This document shows, one piece after another, positions 51,410-62,677 of a stretch of 64,000 nt of DNA; within the stretch, counting starts at the first letter, position 1; each line of letters starts with the position of its first letter. The notes under the pieces are model-generated. The model saw only the letters and a list, made by a program, of their open reading frames with translations, had not been told where the DNA came from and did not search any database. Position numbers and translations under genes: made by a program. Origin of the DNA: Acanthosepion esculentum (Eukaryota > Mollusca > Cephalopoda > Sepiida > Sepiidae); contig OZ038517.1 in assembly GCA_964036315.1 (NCBI GenBank), positions 15,396,513-15,460,512 on the forward strand, in the 5' to 3' direction.

Positions 51410-53190
51410 GCCTTGATCTATCCACTTCCCTTTTCCACATCCTTTCCCCCTTTCATTCCTATCTGCTCTCGCTCCAAATCTTCTGTAACCCCCTTGCCTT
51501 GATCGATCCACTATCTTTCTCCACATCCTCTCCTTTACCACCCCTATCTGCTCTTCCTCCAAACCTTCTGTAACCCCTTGCGTGCTAGTGGCTTCCAGCC
51601 TTGCTTGGGGTGAAAAGCTTAAAATATATATATATATACACACACATACACGTGAGTGATGCATTGTGGGTAGTTTATTGTATTATTCTTGCAGTTGTTT
51701 CAGTGGGCAGTTGGGTTTTGAATTATTCTAGGGGCTATTGAGTGGGAATAATTGTGAATTCCGAATACAGTCTATAGTGTTGTTAGTTAACTTTATTTAC
51801 TTATAGATTATTTTATTGTTTGTTATCAATACGCTTTCTCATGTTTATCTGTGCATCCAGGGTTTGTGAGTTTGTTTATTTATTTGGATTAATTTATTTT
51901 ACTTGTTGTTTTTTGTGTGTGTGTGTGTGTGTGTGGAGCTATGCAGGAAAATAGGAAAGAACACGTTAGGTAAATAATCCGGAGTTCTTTAGTATTTTTG
52001 TTTTTATTTTTAAAAAACAGTGCTTGATACAGAAGTAGAGCTTAAATTATAATTACTTTTTTAAAAATATGATTCCTTTGCTACATAAGATATGTTTAAA
52101 AAACGAGAGCCAAAACCCTCAATATAATTATTAAAATTAAATTGAATTAAGGTATCAAGCCCTATTTCATCCTCAAGCGAAAATTTAGGAATAACCAATC
52201 TTGAAATTTACGCATCTTTATAAGCATGTTCGTTTGCAAAATTAATTACTGGGGTGGCCATTTTGGTTAGGTGGTCTAACAGTTAATTCTTATCCACATA
52301 TCAGTCACCTTCGAAAAGAGGTCAAGCTGAGGTAGGGTGGGGTATCCTTTTCAAATCGGATGATGGCATTCATGTATGCACATCGTCTGGTCAGTTACAG
52401 CGAAAGATAGCTTTTAGCACCATGATATGTCGTGAAGTGTCTAGAGAATTTTGTTTTATTTTATCTATTTATTTTTTTATCCAAATGGCTGTTTCATATA
52501 TCAATGCGTCGCACTGAACTACAATTTGTTTTTTTGACAACTTCATAAAGAGTTTTTCTATTTAATGATTGGGTTAAGCTTTTAAGCCTTTTATTAATCT
52601 ATGAAATTTAATTTAAAATTTTTTTTAATATGCTAATTATTTAATGCGAAAATTTGTTGATGTCTGCAAAAAAACGTTGACTCATGTCTATGGTTTAATA
52701 ACTTTTCATTATTTAGAAACTTACTAATGTGTAGTTTTTCATGTAGGCATAAAGGGCATGGGTCATCCCAGGTTTTACAAGTTCTTGTTCTATTTATTAT
52801 TTTCCATTTTACTTTCATTTTTTATTCATTTCTTTTAAATGCCAAAAATATTTGGATAGAGATGTCTGATTTCTATTTCTAATATTGTTGAAGAAGCTTT
52901 TGTGTTGTCTCCATCTAATTTTAAATTTATTCTTCGTTGACCCAATGTATATCCTATCAGTGTTAGGACTCTCAACAGATGAGATAGTGCATTGGTATAC
53001 CACGGATTTTGTGAGGCATTTATTTTCCAAAGGGCAGTCTTCAGGGTTTCTACGATCACGTAATTTTTCATTATTTTTCTCTAATTTTAGTTTAGGATTT
53101 TTATTAATACTGTTTTGGTATGCGCGTTTTTCCAGGATTTTATTATTGTTTTTTTATGATTCTTTCTAGATTTTCAGTGCAACTGTAACT

Positions 53191-53221
<31 letters not shown>

Positions 53222-53443
53222 TGTGTGCATCTTAAACAATAAAAAAAAATGTTAAAAATTAAAATTTCAGACATACTGGGTTGCATATTAATATTTTGGT
53301 TTTATTTTTTAAAATTAGGTTCCTTGACTAGTTTTGGCTAGTATGGCTATCATCAAGAGAAAAAAAGTCCTGCTTGTTAGTAGCAATGAACTACAGGGGG
53401 TGAATGTCTCTGAAGAAGGTGAACTTTACCTGTAGTTTTCATT

Positions 53444-53511
<68 letters not shown>

Positions 53512-53669
53512 ATATGTTAACTGCTACATAAATGCAATCATGTTTCTACACTATGTTCCTCCTCAAGTGGGGAGGGGTGGGGAAATAAAAGAAAAGGGCC
53601 AAAATTTTGAACATGCTACTTGGAGAGTGCGACCCCGATATAATGTCTGAACATTGGTACTAACCTACC

Positions 53670-53700
<31 letters not shown>

Positions 53701-56658
53701 CTGGCAATTTGATTGAGTGGTTAGTCGTTTACACCTTCATAAAGAATAGGTTTTTTTTTTAATTCTTTGCATGGTGGAATTTAGCAAACAACAACTGAAT
53801 AGTAAACACAATTCTTACCTCAAGTATCTGAGTTTCCTTGGGACCCAAGACTAGCTTTTGCTTCATACGAAATGGGTTATAGGTCCGGATATTGACCTCT
53901 CGACCATTCACAAATAGATGCAACATATCAAGATGGCACTCAAGCCAGCAGTCGACCAGGTTCCGAACAGTCACACATGCCTTTTCCGATATCCCTATCG
54001 TACAATCTGGAATGTTGACCACACGATCAATCTCAAATTTGGGTTTTCGCTTCAGAGTGGCAAAGCCAGCTGAATCCAAACAGCTTTCGACATCAGCAGC
54101 AGGGTTCTCGTCCTCCAGAAGCGAGGATGTGAAGACGTTAAAATTGACCTGGGTCTGCCCAAGTGGATCTTCCATCATGGTCTGCCACTGGCAAGTCATG
54201 TCGACTTCATTACCCTCATGGTGCCGATTCATAAGAATGGCCTGTATCTTGCGAGCATCGGTAATGTTCATCCTGGCAGACAAAACTGCTGATAAATCAG
54301 CCAGAGACTTGGTTTCAGTTCCGAGTTCTTTGCGATCTTTGCCATTTTGATGGTTCCCACATGACTGAGAAGCCGAAGAGAGCCGAGTGCTGTCTTCAGC
54401 TGATTTCAGAGAGTCTCTAGGCATCTTCTGTAAACCGTGCGACACAACCTCCTCAGTTTTTGTTTGAGGACGACTGACTGTTGTAGATTTTCTGTTTGGA
54501 CCTTCTTTGATTACAGGCTTTGTTGCATCAGCATCATCAAATCTTAAATGACAGTTAAACTTGGACTCATCAGGTATGTTTCTGCGTTTGTCCAATGCCC
54601 TTGGCACATACAGGCTCTCACGGGGTGTACGGAATTTCACGCCATCTGGAGACGACGAGCGATTGTTTTTAGCAGCAACTGGGCTGCGATAGGACTGGTT
54701 TTGTGCACTCATCTGCACAGAACTTTCAAGCTCTTCCACAATACCAGACTTCTGGTCCGTAAGCGTGTGTGTAGAGCAAGAAGCAGACATGATAGAACCA
54801 TTGTTGACCATGCTGGAGGAAGAAGACGTGGAGATATCCCTGGGAACTCGAGACTGAAAATTATCCTGTGAGACAATGGATTGGCTGGCATCAGGTTTAA
54901 ATGTCATTGGAGTCTGCATGTTGCTTTTTAAGGATGATATATCTCTTTTGGTTCCTGACCGACTTCTCTGGCGTTTGTCTAGCTGTGCAACAAACTTACA
55001 GGCTATCTCGTCATTGGACATTGACATGCTGGCCATATCCAAGATGTTAGAGATAAGGCTGTTGCTTATCAAGGATTGTGTTAGGACTGGAGGTGGTGAA
55101 TTTTCGGCTGAAATGAGAAAATACTTTGCAATTTACAGGACCTTCAAGACTCATTTGAAACATGGGTAAATGGAAGGATCTAACAAGTGCTGTAAAACAG
55201 TTACTGAATAAGGGAATATAGAGATATCAGAGGAGCTTTGCAGAGATTATCGAATGATAAAAGAAGGCTGTTGAAAATATAAGTTAAGAAATCTAAGCAA
55301 AGAAAAAAGGTTTTAAGAACTTGATTTCTAGAGATGAACAGAAACTAAGGTGAGTTATAACGAAACACCCACTTTTGACCAGTGCTCAGATCTTTGAAAA
55401 GGCTGGAACTGAGGGAGCCAAGAAGGACAAAAGGTGTAGAATACTTTGTGAATTGGGATTCGTAAAAAAAAAAAAAAAAAAAAAAATCAAGGCAAACATC
55501 TCTCACTAAAGCAAATATTTTAAAGCGTCAAAATTGGGCCAAGAAATATATGAAAATTGACTTTTCTAAAGGAATTTGCACGGATGAATCTCGAGTAACA
55601 TTTGATAGACCTGACAGATGGGTCAAAGGTCAAAGGGTGGATTTTATCCAAGTCAGATATGCCTGTGGCTAAAAGAAGGTAAGGAGGCAGTAGTATTATG
55701 ATATGGGCTGGAATTGTCAGCCAAACCATTATTGGACAATTCAAAGTCGGTGAAGGAATTAAACTGAACAATGCTCACTATTGTGATTTTATGACCAAGA
55801 CTTTCTTTGCATGATACAAGTCCCATTCTCGCAGTTTCAAGGTGAACAGTATTTATACCTGACAGTTCTCCTTCTCATGTATCTAAGCTTACCCATTAAT
55901 TCTTTGAGCAAAAAAGATTTACAGCAGAGAAGATAATGGAATGGCCACCATTAAGTCCTGATCTGAATCCAATTGAAAATCTATAGTCAATTGCCAAGAT
56001 GAAATTATATGGAGGTGGCAAACAAAATAACAGCAAAACAGGTCCATGGGAAACAAAACTCCCATGTCGAGAAATACACGGATAGCATACTGAAAATGAC
56101 ATCTTTCCACAATAGATTTATTTTTATATTTTTGAATAAGTGCGATAAAAATTTGCTTTATTCCTAAATTATATCTATATACTAAAGTATAGACTATGGA
56201 AAAATGATGGAATCTATTGCTATTGAGACCTGTTGTTGAGAGAACCCATTCTTAAAATTTTTGTAACCTACCACTGGAGTTAAGGTAGCAGCTAGAAAAC
56301 ATGCCTTCATATCCTTTCTCTTAAAATAATAAAAAAATTAAAAAAAAAAAAAAAAAAAATCCAGATTTATGGGATTTGCCATTTTGACTTTCATGAATTA
56401 AGAAAAAGGATGTGTGGGCAGCCCAAGTTAGAAAATTTCAGGACTTTTCAAGCCCTAGAAAAGGCCCTGTACAAACCCTTTAATAAAGGGTCTAGACGAC
56501 AAAGACCACCATTTTGATTATCTCTTGATTGTTGTGTCAAAGATAATGTGCATTAATCTAGTGAGGTCTGAATAAATTTGGTATTACAATATCTATACAA
56601 GTTTTTCCTTTCCTGAAATGTATATACATGTTTTTGGTCGACTGTGTGTGTGTGTGTG

Positions 56659-56715
<57 letters not shown>

Positions 56716-58301
56716 CACACGTATAAGCCAATTTCATGTATAATGTGACACCTGAATTTTAACCCCCCCAGAAAAAAAAAATTTACCTGTGTATAGTACA
56801 AGTCATTGAAAATGCAGTATTTTTTAATCTCTTTAAAAGAACAAATAAAAACCTGTGTATATAATGTGTAATGTGACCCCCCCCCATCTTTTGCATAAAA
56901 ACTCATAATTGCGTTTTATACACACATAACAAACCTATGAAGATGTTTAATTTGCAGTTTGGCAGTATAAGTAGTCTAATAGCATTAAACCGAGGAATTA
57001 GCATAAACAAAGCTTCACCCCTTACCTGGCTGGTCATCTTTATTCCCAGGTTTTAAATCTTCAGGGCCATCGTCATCCTCCTCCTCCTCTTCCAATTCTT
57101 CCAGAGGCGGTAATTCTGTCGCAGCATGACTCATGTTAAATAATGACTGGAAAAAAAAAAAAAAAGAAAATAGGTAAGAATAAAACCTGAATAATGCCCC
57201 CTTTCGTCAATATTTTGGCAGTCACAACTTTTGTTGTAAATTGTATCATCACTTTCTGAATAAATACAAAGAGGTGCCAAATAGAGCAGGCTGATTTTTT
57301 TTGGGGGGGGGGGGACCATGACATTGCACTCCATTTCGAAAGTTCGGCTTTCACATTATAAATAATAACACAAAATCTTCCCCGCCCCAAAATTGTTACT
57401 GTTTGAGGTAACGAGTTTAAAGTTTAACTGATTCTGGTTATCAGTGAAAGCCTTATAGCACAGCTGTTATAAAATTTATAATTTATGGAAGTTTTACAAA
57501 TTATATATGAACAAGATGTGCCATCAAATAAGACCTTCATTTACTTCAAAGGGAAATTATACTGAACAATTTAGTTATATTATGATGTAATATGCAATAG
57601 TGCAGTAATTTTAGTGTGATTTTCAATAAACAATACAAATTTAAATCATTTTCACTTACAATTTGTACCCAGTAGTATTATGGTATTATATACACCTATA
57701 TTTTGTTTTTATTGTGATCTAACAAATCTTATTTATCGAGTCGTCTTTTTGCGATCTTTTACAATTGTTTTTACAGTTTTAACTTATCGACTACAGTAAA
57801 AGAAAGTTGCCTATTTTGCTTGTGGCGATTCATAATTAAAATTCTGGTTTGAATATATTTTCCATTCAATGTTTCTGATAAAAAAAAAAAAAAAAGATTA
57901 GAACGTTATTTGTATTGATTCTTGAAATAGTAAAATTTGAAGTTTCTTCATAAGCAAAAACCTGTGGAAATTAGGTATTTCTGTGCATGCTTTTTAGACA
58001 AATTTATAACTAAAAATGCTCAAAAATTGGTAAGAAGCTGTGAATCTAATTTTTGGAAGTAAAGATGGCGCAACCTTTGTACCGAAAAACACAAACCCAA
58101 CAGTGAAATTTGGCGGTGGCAATATCATGATTTGGGGATGTTTTTCTGCTAATGGTCCGGGTAATTTAGAGATAATAGATGGTAGAATGAATTCAAAAAT
58201 ACACCAAGATGTTTGGGACTCTAAATTGTTTGGGTCAGTAGTAAAGCTTGGACTCCCAAATGAATTGGTTTTGCAACAAGATAATGACCCTAAACATACG
58301 G

Positions 58302-58345
<44 letters not shown>

Positions 58346-58469
58346 AAAACAGACATACAAAGCAAGCCAATACAATAAAAAGAGATAAAATATAGTTTGA
58401 GGAATACTTGTTACTCAGCCACTTGAAACCATGGTAGTGTGCAGTAGTCTACAGTATTTTACTTTTTAT

Positions 58470-58508
<39 letters not shown>

Positions 58509-59379
58509 TTATTTTGTAAAAGCAAGCTGAAAACAGCTGTGCCTAAAAAGGTATAAACACTAAAAAGTGCTCAATACAAGATTCCAAAATCGGAAATATA
58601 GAACAAAAATATTTGCAAAAACACTAAAATGCAATCTACCTTACTACCCGGGTTTCAATCGCATGGTCTCCTCAGGCAAGTAGAAGAATGAACAATTCAG
58701 TGAATTCCACAACAATATATGAACAGATAGAAAGAATGGTGAAAGGAGAAGGGACCCCCCCCCAAAAAAAACAGAGGGGTGGGGGATGAATGAGAAGAAA
58801 GTTGTGGGAGAAAAGTCGTTGGGGGAAAACAAAAGTTTTATTCATTACATTCATCTGGGTTCCTGCATACCCAAAAGATACTTGCTCAAATGCCTGCATT
58901 TAGATAAAATCTCAGATCTCTCATTAAGCAGCACATCCTTATTAGGACATGCAGGGACAGTCAACCTCCCTACCCCCACCCACCAGCAACTCCTACAGAC
59001 ACAGCCGAACCTCACCCCTCCAACTACACCCCACCCCATACATGGACTTCTGCCACTCACACCCTCCCAACCCCTAAATGCAATCTGAAAGCCCGGCGCC
59101 ACCTCTGCAGTCCCCCAGTCCAAAAGAGGCAGCACGGCTAGAAAACCTAAATGGATCCTCAACACAACCAACATGTCCTCCCAAGACCACTGCCGAACAA
59201 ACAACTCCCTCCACCCAACTACTTTCATCCCACAGTTGCATGGCCTTGTCCTCACAGCACCATCCCCAACAACTCTGCACTACGGCCCCTTACCACACAA
59301 CATGCTACCAGCACAACTGCAACCCAATCCAATTGCGCCTCCACCAAACAAAGAGTTCCCCAGAAAATGCATATCCAAA

Positions 59380-59413
<34 letters not shown>

Positions 59414-62400
59414 TGGCTTGAGTATTTGAGAAATACTATGTGGTCTCTGGCAAGACTTGAACCTGCATTTCTCCTCTCCCTGCCCAAGGAAAAGCATTGT
59501 TAGATCTGATGTACTTATACAGACTCAGCCACAAAGGTCTTTTGCTCATCAAGCAAGGCTGAATAGTGCCATTATGCAAAATTCTCCTCGTAATAGCTTC
59601 TAAAAAAATTCCATATCTGCTTGGTTTCATATCCAAACATAAGTAATGGATTTTTTTTTTATTCATTCATCCAACAGATTTTATTGCCTTAAAAGTTATT
59701 TCTAGTGAAGATTAACTATCTATCAACTAACATTTAGTAAAGCCATTACATTTCACTTGCAAATACTTTCCACACAAGCTGCACAAATATGGACATCAGT
59801 TTATTTCGGCAAAGATCTTTTTAATCCAATCTTACTTCTCAGAACTTTACCAACCAGCACTTTTATTATGATGAGTGAAGGATATAGCTTACCTTTTGGA
59901 AAACATTTATGCAAATTTATAGACTGGTTATTTTCTGAAGGGGGGGGGTCTATAATATGATAGACACTAAATTTTATGCAATGGGGGGAAGGGTGGGTGA
60001 CACTATGATAAACCATATAAATTTGTTGGACAGATGCCAAAAGTGAATTGGGTACCTGATTTTTTATAGATTCAGACCGAGTATGCATATAAGTTCCAAG
60101 TGACATCCTCTCATGGTTGGTCGGAGTTGTGAAACTTATATGACTGCGATAACTCCAATCTTCAACATCCTCAGCTAATGGAACTTGAAGGACATCATCC
60201 TGCAGACAGTTAAAACAAAATGATGTGCAAAAACCTTTTACATAGCAGTGCAAATATGGATTAAAATGGTTTCAATCCCAAAAGATTTACACAATACAGG
60301 ATACGGAAGAACAGTGGACAGTTAGATATCTGAAAGAATCAACATATATGCTAGGAGGACCTCCTTTGTAGGCCTAGTGGAGAAATAAACACAATAGGGG
60401 AGTCACTAATAAAGAAAGAGAAATGACAGCAAGGTTTCAACAGCAGCAGCTATCAAACATAGCAGCAGCAATACTAATCAGCAGGCAGGTCATGCTTAAC
60501 CTTTATCACACTAATTTCTTTCTAGAATTGTTTCCCCTGCTACTGCATTTTTTTTGAGGGTGCAAAAATATGAATATCTACTGTTTTAAAATTGTTATAA
60601 CTTTCTTTGCATTGTGCATATAAATTTTAATTTTTGAGCACTAATAAAATGAATGAATGAATAATATTTTGATGTAATGCAGTATGCTATGCATTGTGTT
60701 TTGCATGCATGTTTTGACATTGAGAACAAAAAAAAATCGAATCACAAAAAAAACAAATACATTAAAAAAAAAAGTACATAAATAATTCAACATATTTTGA
60801 CTTTCATTACTAGGGGGGTGCAATAAGTTCTGGGGGTGCAATAAGAAGCAAAAGTCACTAAAAAGGCTTTCATTTTATGAAAAAGTGACGCGTTTCTTCA
60901 TGTTTACATACAAGAAGACACGAGCATTTGTTTGCGCTTTCTTTCACCTGACTCATAATTATGTCTTCTTGATGAATAAAGTTATTATTTCGTCGTTTAT
61001 AAATAGACAAAATAATTCACCTTCAGAAAGGCTATTAGATATATCGATGGTCACCAGTAGATTCCATAAAATTAGTCAACCATGGATGATAGTAGCCACT
61101 AGTGGTCATCATCACTTTCCACGTCACTAGCAGGGTTATCATCTTTGACCACTTCACTGTCAATATCCACTTGAATAAAGCCTTCAAAATCATCACTGGA
61201 GTCCTAATCAAAGAAAATCTCCTGAATAAAGGCTTTGTTGGATATTGTTGCAGCCATTTTTCTTACAAAAAATGGTGAAAAAAATTAATGTGGGTTCAAC
61301 CGGTGTTATACCTCAAGTAGAGCCTAGATGAATTCAAAATGGCATTGGAAAACAGAAGTTTAACCTTGTTCCAAAGCAGTAGTAGATGATTTCCAGCTTA
61401 AGATACCGGAAATAACAGTTGACAAGTGTTTATTTATAGCAACCGTCTCAGGCGACAGAATGCGCCTAAAATAGCAAAGAGAGAGAATTCTATGGCAACA
61501 ATTTTTGCCTGCAGCATGGTAAAGGTTAAGGCTCCACGTTCCGACAGGACAATAGCCTAGTGAATTAATGAGTTGGTTTTTGAGTTTGGTGACATAGTAA
61601 TTGTGAGTTCAATCCCTGGACCAGGCAGAGAGTACTTGTGTAGAGTGGAAATGGGTGAGCAATACTAGAAAGAAAAAAAAAAAAATATAGAAGAGATATC
61701 CCTAGATATGGACCATGGAACAAGAACAGTCTAACCCTGTAAATTAAATAAAGGGTTCATTTCAGAATTCCCTGTAGGTTACACAGATCAAGATACATCT
61801 GATGATGGCTGGAGGAGGAGACAGCAGCCGAAACATTGAGATAACAAGAACAATGATGAGGACAATAGCCTTCTTTATGTAAATAGTGTAAATGGCAATA
61901 AGGCGGTTCCAGAAATCTTGATATAATTTCATAATCTACTAACTTGACCAATTTTCATTTAAATGATGTCAAATCTCAACTTAAAATTCAATGTTTAATG
62001 TTTTGGTTATTTTTTTTCTCTTTTCAGGTATAGAAATGCTATGCAACATACATTTTTGAAAGAATTTGCTAAAAATGAACCAACTGCAATGCAGATTTGG
62101 ACATTGTCAAAAGTACACACACAAACACTCACTCACTCAAACACACACAAACAAACACACACTCACTCACTCAAACACACACACACAAACAAACAAACAC
62201 TCACACACAAACAAACAAACAAACACTCACACACAAACAAACAAACAAACACTCACACACAAACAAACACTCACACACAAACAAACAAACAAACACTCAC
62301 ACACAAACAAACAAACAAACACTCACACACAAACAAACAAACAAACACTCACACACAAACAAACAAACACTCACACACAAACAAACAAACACTCACACGG

Positions 62401-62640
62401 TCTGAATATTCGAGAAATCTTGTTAGGACGCATATATTCTAACAAGATTTCTTGAATATTCAAGGCCAGTAAAGATGTAAATAAATACACTGTTTAATAA
62501 ATAAATAAAAAAATGAGCATCCTCTCAAATATCCCAAAACAACTTTTGTAATTTCGGTTTGATCAGACAAGTAGTAAAAACTTACCTGTTGAAATAAATT
62601 ATAATTTATAATCATGTTTTCTATGATGCGTTAAGTTTTT

Positions 62641-62677
<37 letters not shown>

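Noticed and set aside
53892..54350. Plus-strand 152-codon frame
   Set aside because: It is antisense to exon E4. The minus-strand frame continues for 429 codons with proper splice sites and protein character.
62041..62455. His/Thr/Asn-rich frames as a protein
   Set aside because: Translations of the CA/CAAA minisatellite in three frames.
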